A stretch of DNA of 15,209 nucleotides from Candidatus Aerophobota bacterium. Its GTDB lineage: Bacteria; Aerophobota; Aerophobia; Aerophobales; JAGGXI01. The notes under the pieces were generated by a model. It had not been told where the DNA came from and searched no databases. It worked only from the letters and a program-made list of their open reading frames with translations. A program made the position numbers and the translations under genes. Positions 1 to 6,714 of this stretch are shown piece by piece (position 1 is the stretch's first letter; the number at the start of each line of letters is the position of its first letter). The stretch is taken from contig JAGGXI010000033.1 in NCBI GenBank assembly GCA_021163155.1, positions 1 to 15,209 of the forward strand, written 5' to 3'.

Positions 1-511
1 CAGCTTCACCAAGACTGGGGTTTACGCTTTGAAGGACATAATCATGCATTCCATGATAACAGCCCTCTATTTTTATGATTTTATCCTTACCAGTGTAACC
101 TCTGGCCAATCTTATGGCATGCATTGTTGAATCTGTTCCACCATTTGTAAACCGGACAGTATCAACAGGAAAGCGTTTCTTAACCTCTTCAGCACAGGTT
201 GCTGAGGCATCTGTAGCCATGCAGTAAAGCGTTCCTTTTGGCAATTGTTCTTCAGCTGCTTTAATTAATAAAGGATGTGCATGCCCTCCCAACAAGGCCC
301 CAAAAGCCATATTAAAATCAGTATACTCATTACCATCCACATCCCAAAATTTACTTCCCTTTGCATGGTCAATAAATAGCGGATATGGCTCAAAAAACTG
401 AAGATTACTCCCTACACCTCCCTGAAAACTCTTCTTAGCCCTTTCAAGACACTCCAAAGATTTTGGTGTCCTTTTCTTATACTCTTTTTCTAATTCTTCG
501 ATGTTTTTCAT
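1..511 (-). CDS. Class III aminotransferase, glutamate-1-semialdehyde aminomutase-like (partial, N-terminal part)
   Basis: About 170 N-terminal residues of a PLP enzyme are present and the gene runs off the left edge. The translation begins MKNIEELEKEYKKRT and contains a fold-type I N-terminal region: FWDVDGNEYTDF near residues 54-65, GGHAHP near 75-80, the GGTDSTM phosphate-binding stretch near 124-130 and the aromatic/His segment GCYHGMHD near 151-158. These match the glutamate-1-semialdehyde 2,1-aminomutase branch (HemL-like) of class III aminotransferases. The catalytic lysine would lie beyond the window. The ATG at 511-509 has an AAGGAGG ribosome binding site about 6 bases upstream. It lies 635 bp downstream of an agmatine deiminase and a GABA-type aminotransferase on the same strand, so it could be an amine or amino-acid transaminase and not a haem enzyme; no other haem gene is visible. 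Family call is firm, substrate is not known. Confidence 0.85.
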   Translation of the reverse strand, partial: MKNIEELEKEYKKRTPKSLECLERAKKSFQGGVGSNLQFFEPYPLFIDHAKGSKFWDVDGNEYTDFNMAFGALLGGHAHPLLIKAAEEQLPKGTLYCMATDASATCAEEVKKRFPVDTVRFTNGGTDSTMHAIRLARGYTGKDKIIKIEGCYHGMHDYVLQSVNPSLGEA

Positions 512-1146
512 TCAATCCTCCTTATTTGATTAGAGATGGTTATTTTTTCTGAAAGTTTTAAAAAAAAATTCAATTATTATTTAGCGTTTTCTTTTTGAGC
601 TCTCCTTTGCTTAAGCTAATAACCTATTTACTCATCACCTCCTCTCAGTCTTATTTTAGCTTTTTCCTTACCAAAGAAAAGAGCTAACTCCCCTATTAAT
701 TGTCGATATATTTTTACCACAGCCGCTTTTCTGGAAAAATTGTCTCTTTTACCCTTTCAGACACATCCTATCTTTCTTACTTTATACGGATTATCTCATA
801 AAATGAATTTGTAAAAAGAGAAAGTAACAGTTTAGCTTTCCTATAAAAGACTACGTATAATTTATCGCACCTTAGAAATTTTGTCAATTTTTCTTCCACA
901 AAACCCCGGGTGAATTTCTTACCCTGCAAAGAGTAACATTTTTTCAAAAAGAATTTAAAAACCCTCTACCTTAAATCCTGGTGCAAGGATAAATAAGGTG
1001 CTCTTATCTCGTTCTATCTGGACGACTATTACCTACTTCTCTACCACGGTAGGTTAACAGTAGGAGAATATTCGATGTTTTTTAGGAAAACTTACCTATT
1101 ACAAGAGAAATATGGAATAGTTTTATAGATACTCCTCTTAAAAATG
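512..1146. other. 635-bp intergenic region without a convincing gene
   Basis: No recognisable protein or RNA gene is seen between the agmatine deiminase stop and the aminotransferase start. It holds a likely minus-strand promoter (859-887) and a small dyad at 1031-1054 (ACCTAC paired with GTAGGT, with CTACC/GGTAG inside). On the minus strand there is also a perfect anti-SD complement AGAGGAGGTGATGAG (631-645) that is not followed by a usable ORF: ATG AGT AAA TAG. A 30-codon minus-strand frame starting GTG at 720 and ending at 628 has protein-like composition but a poor ribosome site. The region may be a long leader for the downstream aminotransferase gene or the remains of a lost gene. Confidence 0.5.
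859..887 (-). promoter_or_regulatory. Possible sigma-70 promoter upstream of the aminotransferase gene
   Basis: On the minus strand a perfect TTGACA (-35, 887-882) is followed after exactly 17 bases by TAAATT (-10, 864-859; four of six consensus bases). It points toward the aminotransferase gene starting at 511, which would leave a leader of roughly 340 nt. The -35 and spacing are good, the -10 is mediocre, and the long leader is unusual. Confidence 0.35.
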
Positions 1147-2265
1147 CTATATATCTTCTAAGTTGACATGCCATGGCTGCTGCTGTGTTACACAGTGGAG
1201 TTCACCTCCATTTTCTGCTAATGCAACACAATCAATTCCAATAATTTCTCTATCAGAGAACTGTTCGCCTATAATCTTCTTAGCACGGTCATCATTGACA
1301 TTACCAAAAGAAGGTACCAATACAACACCATTAGCTACAAAATAATTGGTGTAAGTCGCATCGGTATAAACCTGAGCTGATGATTTCATAATACCACCAC
1401 CCCCGCCTATGTTGGATGTTGAGTATACACCTCCCCTTGGTAGGGGAAGAGAAACTAAGGTTAGATGTTTTTCTGATTCAGTAGTTGCATTCTGCAATTC
1501 TTCGTAATGCTTTTTTAATATAGAATAACGAGGTTCCGTTTTATCCTCTGCCCATGCATAAAGCAGAGTAGACTCATTAACAAATCGAGCTACTGTATCA
1601 ATATGAGTATCGGTATCATCAATCCAACCTATGCTTGGGTCATCAGTCTTTGCCCCTGTTAGCCAGATGATGCGTTTAATGCCTAAATATTTGCTAATAA
1701 TTTCCTCTATATCCTTTTGGGTCTTTCCAGAATTTCTGTTAGGATTTATAATAGAGCTACGAGTAGCTATTAAAGTCCCTTTTCCATTAATCTCCACAGC
1801 ACCGCCTTCTAAGACCATTGAGGGTGAGAAGGCTGGTATAGATAATTCTTTACTTATTTTAAGTGGTATTTGATTATCCATTCCATAGTCATATCTACCT
1901 CCCCAACCATTAAATTTCCAGTTAACTAAAGCAAGTTTTCCTTCTTTATTGACAACAAAAATAGGGCCATTATCACGAGCCCATATATCATTTGTAGGAA
2001 TAATGTGGAAATCAATGTTTTTCAAGCCAATACCAAAGAACTTGAGTTGTCGCTCTATATGCTCCCTTCGTCGCTCATCCTGAGCTATAATATGAACATT
2101 CTCATGTTTATGTAAAGCATCTACCATTTGTAACCAGACTTTCTCCAGTTTAAGTTGATACCCTGGCCACTGATTATCATGAGGCCACTGCAACCATGTG
2201 CCCTCATGTGTTTCCCATTCAGCAGGCATATGAAAATCTTCTGGATTTAGCTCCTGCTTATTCAT
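1147..2265 (-). CDS. aguA: Agmatine deiminase
   Basis: Hydrolyses agmatine to N-carbamoylputrescine and ammonia (agmatine iminohydrolase, peptidyl-arginine deiminase-like fold, cytosolic). The 372-residue protein has the family's usual length. The motifs are in order: EWETHEGTWLQWPH (16-29), NDIWARDNGPIFV (92-104), LEGGAVEINGKGTLI (152-166), DTHIDTVARF (219-228, catalytic His 221), TSNIGGGGGI (283-292) and NGGELHCVTQQQP (352-364), with the catalytic Cys at 358. The ATG at 2265 is preceded by GGGAG nine bases upstream; an earlier ATG seven bases upstream is out of frame. It lies 150 bp downstream of the GABA-type aminotransferase in the same orientation. No N-carbamoylputrescine amidase or putrescine carbamoyltransferase is visible, so the next pathway step is missing from the window. 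A 17-bp motif shared with the leader of the 110-residue gene lies 28 bp before its start. Confidence 0.93.
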   Translation of the reverse strand: MNKQELNPEDFHMPAEWETHEGTWLQWPHDNQWPGYQLKLEKVWLQMVDALHKHENVHIIAQDERRREHIERQLKFFGIGLKNIDFHIIPTNDIWARDNGPIFVVNKEGKLALVNWKFNGWGGRYDYGMDNQIPLKISKELSIPAFSPSMVLEGGAVEINGKGTLIATRSSIINPNRNSGKTQKDIEEIISKYLGIKRIIWLTGAKTDDPSIGWIDDTDTHIDTVARFVNESTLLYAWAEDKTEPRYSILKKHYEELQNATTESEKHLTLVSLPLPRGGVYSTSNIGGGGGIMKSSAQVYTDATYTNYFVANGVVLVPSFGNVNDDRAKKIIGEQFSDREIIGIDCVALAENGGELHCVTQQQPWHVNLEDI

Positions 2266-2292
2266 CTTGCATATCTCCCTTTAGAAAGATTT

Positions 2293-2309
2293 AAACCCGA
2301 ATTCGGCAA
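2293..2309 (-). promoter_or_regulatory. Shared 17-bp motif upstream of agmatine deiminase
   Basis: The minus-strand sequence TTGCCGAATTCGGGTTT lies 28 bp before the agmatine deiminase start and contains the perfect palindrome CCGAATTCGG. The same motif with two changes occurs at 4204-4220, and its core TTGCCGAA also occurs at 6413-6420. It may be an operator or a leader element of this cluster; function is inferred only from recurrence. Confidence 0.35.
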
Positions 2310-2415
2310 ACTATCAAAGCTCTCTCAAGGTTCTCCAGACGTCTCCGCATTATCTCGTTTAATTACTATTTTAATAGTTAAAAATATATTTTTCTTGTTT
2401 TCTCAATATGCATTC

Positions 2416-3786
2416 TCACCTTTCTTCTTTTTTAACCTTTTCTACCTCTTTTATCCCCTCCTCTAAAATAGAAAGCCCCGCCTCAAGCTGCTCATCCGTT
2501 ATAACAAGAGGAGCAAGGAACCTAACAACATTATTGTATGTCCCTGCCTTAATGACTAATAGACCTTTTTTGTAGCAATAATGTAATAACTCTTTCACAA
2601 AATTAGGATTTGGCTCCTTTGTCTCTTTATCCTTGACAAACTCCATAGCAACCATTGGTCCTAATCCTCTTACATCTCCTACAACATCAAAATTCTCCTT
2701 TAAGGATAAAAACCTCTTTTTTACTATCTCACCTATCTTGGTTGCTCTTTTAAGAAAATCCTTGTCAGATATTATGTCTAATGCTTCAATTGCAGCAGCA
2801 CAAGCTACTGGATTACCTCCAAAGGTGCCACCTATTTCACCAACTTGAGGTGCATCCATTATTTTTTTATTACCCACTACTCCAGATAACGGCAGACCAC
2901 CTGCCATAGACTTTGCCACTGTTATAAGGTCAGGGATAACTTCGGAATGTTCAATGGCAAACATTTTTCCTGTTCTCCCGCAGCCGCTCTGGATTTCATC
3001 ATCAATAAAAACAATACCATTCTTTTTAGTAATCTCTCTCAGTATCTGTAAAAACTCTTTTGGTGCCGAAATAAAGCCTCCCTCTCCTTGAAGTGGTTCT
3101 ACAACTATGGCTGCTATCTGATCTGCAGGAGCTACAGTATGAAACATCTCATCTAATCTGTGAGCACATCTCATTTTACAAGAAGGATATTTTAATCCAT
3201 ACGAGCACCGGTAACAATAAGCATAAGGCATTCTATATATTTCAGGAGCAAAAGGACCAAAATGAGATTTATACGGATAGTACTTACTGGTCATCGTCAT
3301 AGTTAAAAGAGTTCTACCATGAAAGGCATTATCAAAAACGATGATACCAGGTCTTCCTGTATATCTACGAGCAATCTTAACTGCATTCTCTACTGCTTCA
3401 GCTCCACTATTAAAAAAGGTTGCAGCTTTAGGGAAATCTCCTGGCATAAGTTCAGTAAGTTTTTTGGCTGCTTGAATAAAGCCTTCGTAACCAGCAACAG
3501 TAAAACACGTATGGAAAAAATTATCAGCTTGAGATTTTACTGCATTTACCACCTTAGGAGAAGAATAACCTACATTACTAACCCCTATTCCACCAGTAAA
3601 ATCTATAAGTCGGTTGCCATCTACATCTTCAACAATAGCACCCTCGCCTCTTGCTATATAAACAGGGATCCCTGGGCTGTTACCTCTCGGAGTATATCTC
3701 TCTTTTTGGATAGCTAACTCTTTAGAACGCGGTCCTGGTATTTCTGTTTTAAGTTCGGGCTTTTTAATGTTTCTTATGGGTTCCAT
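2416..3786 (-). CDS. gabT: 4-aminobutyrate aminotransferase family (class III, PLP-dependent)
   Basis: Transfers the terminal amino group of GABA or a similar omega-amine to a 2-oxo acid such as 2-oxoglutarate, giving succinate semialdehyde from GABA. The 456-residue length is normal. Visible landmarks: FFNSGAEAVENAVKIAR (124-140, cofactor phosphate loop), FHGRTL (155-160), VEPLQGEGGF (229-238), FIDDEIQSGCGRTGK (260-274, Asp on the pyridine nitrogen), VAKSMAGGLPLSG (290-302, Schiff-base Lys 292) and GGTFGGNPVA (319-328). A four-cysteine segment at 191, 194, 203 and 207 (CYRC...C...C) could bind a metal or cluster, as cysteines do in some GABA transaminases. The ATG at 3786 has AAAGGAG nine bases upstream. 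It follows the 110-residue gene by 69 bp. Next to agmatine deiminase it fits putrescine/GABA breakdown, though ornithine, putrescine or beta-alanine are possible substrates. Confidence 0.85.
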   Translation of the reverse strand: MEPIRNIKKPELKTEIPGPRSKELAIQKERYTPRGNSPGIPVYIARGEGAIVEDVDGNRLIDFTGGIGVSNVGYSSPKVVNAVKSQADNFFHTCFTVAGYEGFIQAAKKLTELMPGDFPKAATFFNSGAEAVENAVKIARRYTGRPGIIVFDNAFHGRTLLTMTMTSKYYPYKSHFGPFAPEIYRMPYAYCYRCSYGLKYPSCKMRCAHRLDEMFHTVAPADQIAAIVVEPLQGEGGFISAPKEFLQILREITKKNGIVFIDDEIQSGCGRTGKMFAIEHSEVIPDLITVAKSMAGGLPLSGVVGNKKIMDAPQVGEIGGTFGGNPVACAAAIEALDIISDKDFLKRATKIGEIVKKRFLSLKENFDVVGDVRGLGPMVAMEFVKDKETKEPNPNFVKELLHYCYKKGLLVIKAGTYNNVVRFLAPLVITDEQLEAGLSILEEGIKEVEKVKKEER

Positions 3787-3855
3787 AGTTAAAAGCTCCT
3801 TTCTTTTTCTGTATTTGTATTTACGAATAATTTCTATCTTAAATTTTCCTATGGT

Positions 3856-4188
3856 TTATCTATTAAAAGAGGCGCTGTATCCCTTAATTAGGGTATAACC
3901 CTCTTCTGCCAAAGATAAGATCGTCTCCCTTATATCGACAACATTCAACTTAAAAAGAGCAAAAGAAACGGAGTCCTTTGGAAAATTGAATATTTCTGTA
4001 CTAATGATATCTATTTCTAAATTTTTTACAATTTCCTCTGCTTTCGCTATTGATTCTTCCTTCTGATTAAATCTAAAAAGAACTTGAGAATAACTTACAT
4101 TCTCCTTAAGATTTTTGGCACATTCCTCAAACAACTGGTTTATTCTCTCATTCCAACCTTTATCTATTTTTACCTGGCTATCTGACAT
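3856..4188 (-). CDS. Unrecognised 110-residue protein of the agmatine/GABA cluster (possible ACT-like fold)
   Basis: I do not recognise this family. The protein is soluble, without signal peptide, membrane segment or cysteine motif (one Cys). From about residue 32 its pattern of alternating hydrophobics reads as strand (SYSQVLFRF), helix (SIAKAEEIVKNL), strand (DIISTEIFNF), strand (SVSFALFKLNV), helix (RETILSLAEEGYT) and strand (LIKGYSASF). That beta-alpha-beta-beta-alpha-beta order is the ferredoxin-like topology of ACT-type ligand-sensing domains. The order is seen; the fold is an inference. It is the first gene after a sigma-54 promoter and lies between the activator and the catabolic enzymes, so a small sensor or enzyme partner is conceivable. 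The ribosome site before the ATG at 4188 is weak (AAGAAAG). Confidence 0.75.
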   Translation of the reverse strand: MSDSQVKIDKGWNERINQLFEECAKNLKENVSYSQVLFRFNQKEESIAKAEEIVKNLEIDIISTEIFNFPKDSVSFALFKLNVVDIRETILSLAEEGYTLIKGYSASFNR

Positions 4189-4203
4189 ATTTAATTCTTT
4201 CTT

Positions 4204-4220
4204 AAACCTGTATTCGGCAA
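4204..4220 (-). promoter_or_regulatory. Shared 17-bp motif upstream of the 110-residue gene
   Basis: The minus-strand sequence TTGCCGAATACAGGTTT lies 16 bp before the ATG at 4188. It matches the element at 2293-2309 at 15 of 17 positions. It is downstream of the predicted sigma-54 start point, so it would be in the transcript and might act on RNA or as a repressor site. Confidence 0.35.
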
Positions 4221-4328
4221 TTTGAACAATATTAGCTAATACTAATTCCGAAATGTAGCTTTGGGTCTAATTTTCACGTTTTTTCAAAAAACTTTTTCAT
4301 AAGCAAAAACTAATCTCTATTATTAAAG

Positions 4329-4344
4329 AGCAATTTTTATGCCA
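4329..4344 (-). promoter_or_regulatory. Sigma-54 (RpoN) promoter of the 110-residue gene-gabT-aguA unit
   Basis: The minus strand reads TGGCATAAAAATTGCT. This matches the TGGCAC-N5-TTGCW consensus at every position but one, and it keeps the invariant GG (-24) and GC (-12) exactly ten bases apart. Transcription would start near 4318, leaving a leader of about 130 nt before the ATG at 4188. The gene immediately upstream encodes a sigma-54-dependent activator with an intact GAFTGA loop, which supports the assignment. Confidence 0.75.
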
Positions 4345-4443
4345 TTCTTGAGGGTTTTTTGTAAAACCTTCTAAAACCATAGAAAATTAGGCATTTTAGA
4401 AAAGAGAGTTCGTATTTGGAAAGGATGAATTAAGAAAGAATTG

Positions 4444-4457
4444 ATACAGATTTGTAT
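4444..4457. promoter_or_regulatory. Possible activator-binding dyad
   Basis: ATACA-GATT-TGTAT is a 14-bp dyad with five-base arms about 105 bp upstream of the sigma-54 promoter's -24 element. Position and symmetry suit an enhancer bound by the TyrR-type helix-turn-helix of the neighbouring activator, but such short AT-rich dyads also occur by chance. Confidence 0.25.
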
Positions 4458-4516
4458 TAAGAATGGAGATAAATCTCTTTTTGCCTTTACTTTCCTTAAA
4501 AAACAGAAAATTTTAA

Positions 4517-4535
4517 AATGAATCAATTATTCATT
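4517..4535 (-). terminator. Weak hairpin at the end of the activator gene
   Basis: On the minus strand AATGAAT-AATTG-ATTCATT forms a seven-base-pair stem spanning the activator's stop codon, followed by a T-rich stretch. The stem is entirely A/T apart from two pairs, so termination would be weak at best. Confidence 0.25.
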
Positions 4536-6263
4536 ATTGTATCTATATTTTTTAATTTTTCTAGCAATGGTAGGTTGACTTACTCCTAAAATTTCAGCTA
4601 TTTTTCTTTGATTTTTATATTTCTTTATTGCCTCCTCAATCATAAAAGACTCTAATTTTTCAACAGCCTTCTTTAAAGTTAAATCTCTTTCTCCTAAAAA
4701 AGGAGGAGAAGCCCTCGTGGATTTTATCACTGTTTGAGGCATATCTTCTAATTTAATCTCTTTATTCTTTACCATTATTACCATTCTCTCTATAAGATTT
4801 GATAGTTCCCTAACATTCCCAGGAAAGCTGTATTCACATAGAGAATCAAGAACAAGGGGGGATATAAACTTCTCTTTCTTATACTTTTTATTATATTTAT
4901 CCAAAAAAAACTTAACTAAGGGAGGAATATCATCTATTCTTTCTCGAAGAGGGGGTATATAAATAGGAATAACACTTAATCGGAAAAAAAGGTCCTCTCG
5001 GAACTTCTTTTTTTTAACCAAATCTTTAAGATCTTGATTGGTAGCTGCAATTACCCGTACATCTATTTTTTTGTATTTTGTTCCACCTATCCTTAAAATC
5101 TCCTTACTCTCCAAAAACCGTAATAGTTTTACCTGAAGATGAAAAGGTAAAGTGTCAATTTCATCTAAAAAAAGAGTTCCTTTATCTGCAATCTCAAAAA
5201 TCCCTGCTTTTCCTCCTTTGCTTGCTCCTGTGAAAGCCCCTTTCTCATAACCAAATAACTCAGATTCTACTAAAGATTCAGGGATAGCTCCACAATTAAC
5301 ACAAATAAAGGGTCCCTTACTTCTCAGGGAATGCTTATGAATAAGCTTTGCAATCAAGCTTTTTCCTACACCTGATTCACCTGAAAGAAGAATACAGGAA
5401 TTCACCTTACAAACCGTTAAAACAGCATCTGCAACTATTTCCATAGCCTCGCTTCTAAAGATTATATTATCATCCTCTAAATTTTTTAATCGGAATTTAT
5501 GAAGTTCGGACTGATATCTTTTCGCTAAAGCTTTGCTTTCTTTTAACTCCTCTTTTATTTTGTTTAAATAAGTTATATCCCGTTCATTAGTGATAACTAA
5601 CTCTATATTTCCTTCTTCATCGAGAATCGGATTTCCCGTAACAAGAATACTTTTCCCACTTCTTACCTTTTGAATCATAGTGACAGAGACTTTCTTTCTT
5701 AAAACTTCCAATGTTACAGATTTATCGAAAAAACCCTCCTTCTGAAGGTCCTTCATCTTTCTTCCAATTACATCTCTATTCTTAAGCATATTAAATCTTT
5801 CCGAGGCTCTGTTAATTATTAACACTTTTCCCTCTCCATCAGTTATCCACAGACCATCAAAGGAAAATCCGATCACTGCTTTTAATATCTTAACCATCTG
5901 TTTGTGCATATTCAATTTATTGATAAATTTCTCTGCATCGGGGTTAAGAGACATCTGAAAAATACACACAATACCAATAACTTCTTTATTATTTTCTCTT
6001 ACAGGAAACACACCATAAATTAAATCTCTTCCGTCTTTCTTTAAAATATCCAAAAAACTCCTTCCACTCTTTAAACTCTGTGATAACTCCTTCCCTAACT
6101 CAGGCATAACAGTTGTAAAATTTTTATGAATAATATTCTCTAAAGTAGTTTGGAAAAGACACTCTGCCATTCTATTACAATAAATAACTTTCCCCTTTGC
6201 ATCAACAGATATAACGGCACTCTCCATATTATCCAGAAGAGCTTTAGAATTTACCTCTTTCAT
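4527..6263 (-). CDS. Sigma-54-dependent transcriptional activator with two PAS domains and a TyrR-type HTH
   Basis: Enhancer-binding protein (578 residues) that remodels RNA polymerase-sigma-54. Order of domains: PAS 1 (about 5-105, ISVDAKGKVIYCNRMAE), PAS 2 (about 128-232, LWITDGEGKVLIINRASE), a charged coiled-coil linker (233-260), the AAA+ domain (about 268-500) and a C-terminal helix-turn-helix (551-573, NQRKIAEILGVSQPTIARKI) of the TyrR type. The AAA+ domain has Walker A GESGVGKS (295-302), the sigma-54-contacting GAFTGA (342-347), Walker B TLFLDEID (363-370) and arginine fingers in FREDLFFRLS (421-430). There is no receiver domain, so the PAS domains likely sense a ligand directly. AGGAG lies eight bases before the ATG at 6263. 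It sits just upstream of a sigma-54 promoter and is the obvious activator of the amine genes; its effector is unknown. Confidence 0.93.
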   Translation of the reverse strand: MKEVNSKALLDNMESAVISVDAKGKVIYCNRMAECLFQTTLENIIHKNFTTVMPELGKELSQSLKSGRSFLDILKKDGRDLIYGVFPVRENNKEVIGIVCIFQMSLNPDAEKFINKLNMHKQMVKILKAVIGFSFDGLWITDGEGKVLIINRASERFNMLKNRDVIGRKMKDLQKEGFFDKSVTLEVLRKKVSVTMIQKVRSGKSILVTGNPILDEEGNIELVITNERDITYLNKIKEELKESKALAKRYQSELHKFRLKNLEDDNIIFRSEAMEIVADAVLTVCKVNSCILLSGESGVGKSLIAKLIHKHSLRSKGPFICVNCGAIPESLVESELFGYEKGAFTGASKGGKAGIFEIADKGTLFLDEIDTLPFHLQVKLLRFLESKEILRIGGTKYKKIDVRVIAATNQDLKDLVKKKKFREDLFFRLSVIPIYIPPLRERIDDIPPLVKFFLDKYNKKYKKEKFISPLVLDSLCEYSFPGNVRELSNLIERMVIMVKNKEIKLEDMPQTVIKSTRASPPFLGERDLTLKKAVEKLESFMIEEAIKKYKNQRKIAEILGVSQPTIARKIKKYRYNNE

Positions 6264-6497
6264 ACTTTATTCTCCTAAGAGAAAGAAAAATTTATCTCAT
6301 CTTTCTTCTTTAAAAAATTCTGTTGTAAAATATACTATTGTTTTAAATTCAGTACCACAGAAATCTCTATAGGAACAAGTCTATAATTAATTACTTTAAG
6401 TATACCAATAACTTCGGCAAAGTCAAAAATATGGGTTAAAAACCAACTACAAACAGGTATATACATAAAAAACAGTTTATTTTTTAAAAAATTGAGA

Positions 6498-6525
6498 TTG
6501 ACGAAAAAGAAATAAGTTATAAAAT
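6498..6525 (+). promoter_or_regulatory. Likely dnaA promoter
   Basis: TTGACG (6498-6503) and TAAAAT (6520-6525) each match the sigma-70 consensus at five of six bases and are 16 bases apart. Transcription would begin near 6532 and run through all the DnaA boxes, consistent with DnaA repressing its own gene. Confidence 0.45.
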
Positions 6526-6553
6526 AAAATTATGACCTTCCTGTTTAATATTT

Positions 6554-6562
6554 TGTGTATAA
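6554..6562 (-). promoter_or_regulatory. DnaA box (TTATACACA)
   Basis: TGTGTATAA on the plus strand is the reverse complement of a perfect TTATNCACA box. It is about 90 bp upstream of the inverted pair of boxes and just after the predicted dnaA transcription start. Confidence 0.5.
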
Positions 6563-6648
6563 CTCATAAAAATATTTTCTACTCTTATCTATAGAGATAA
6601 AGATGATATTTTATTTTATTCTTTTTCTTAAAAATAAAGAGTTTCGAC

Positions 6649-6668
6649 TTATCCACAGTTGTGGATAA
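6649..6668. promoter_or_regulatory. Head-to-head pair of perfect DnaA boxes
   Basis: TTATCCACA (6649-6657, plus) and its exact reverse complement TGTGGATAA (6660-6668) face each other across a GT dinucleotide. The symmetry extends two further bases on each side (arms 6647-6657 and 6660-6670). TGTGATTAA at 6672-6680 is a third, one-mismatch site. The pair lies 46 bp before the dnaA ATG. Confidence 0.8.
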
Positions 6669-6714
6669 GTCTGTGATTAACTTTTATCTATTTCAAAATT
6701 TAAAAGGTTTTTTA

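Larger units (their letters stand above)
4189..4526. other. Regulatory intergenic region between the sigma-54 activator gene and the catabolic genes
   Basis: This 338-bp gap has no gene. It contains, on the minus strand, a near-consensus sigma-54 promoter at 4329-4344, the 17-bp shared motif at 4204-4220 near the downstream start, and a dyad ATACA-GATT-TGTAT at 4444-4457. The dyad is centred about 105 bp upstream of the -24 element, where enhancer sites for sigma-54 activators are commonly found. Its role as an enhancer is an inference. Confidence 0.55.
6264..6714. other. AT-rich region before dnaA: candidate origin / DnaA autoregulatory region
   Basis: This 451-bp gap between divergent genes has no coding sequence. 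It is very AT-rich, with long A and T runs around 6476-6530 and 6600-6640. It carries three perfect TTATNCACA boxes (6649-6657, 6660-6668, 6554-6562) and a one-mismatch box at 6672-6680, together with a likely dnaA promoter. Origins often lie beside dnaA and combine DnaA boxes with an AT-rich unwinding stretch. Only three or four boxes are visible, fewer than many origins have, so it may serve only in dnaA autoregulation. TTGCCGAA (minus strand, 6413-6420) repeats the core motif found upstream of the amine genes. Confidence 0.45.

Noticed and set aside
659-673. Second sigma-54-like element (GG-N10-GC, minus strand) before the left-hand aminotransferase
   Set aside because: Only the GG and GC dinucleotides and a few bases match; the -12 region has AAGC in place of TTGC, so chance is likely.
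740-970. A roughly 60-codon open minus-strand frame rich in Phe and Lys in the left gap
   Set aside because: It has no ribosome site at a start codon, no recognisable similarity and overlaps a likely promoter; open frames of this size are expected in random AT-rich sequence only occasionally, but the composition is not protein-like enough to call.
6661-6714. Longer DnaA starting at GTG 6661
   Set aside because: The codon lies inside the second DnaA box and the 18 extra residues are not part of the DnaA family; the ATG at 6715 matches the conserved N terminus.
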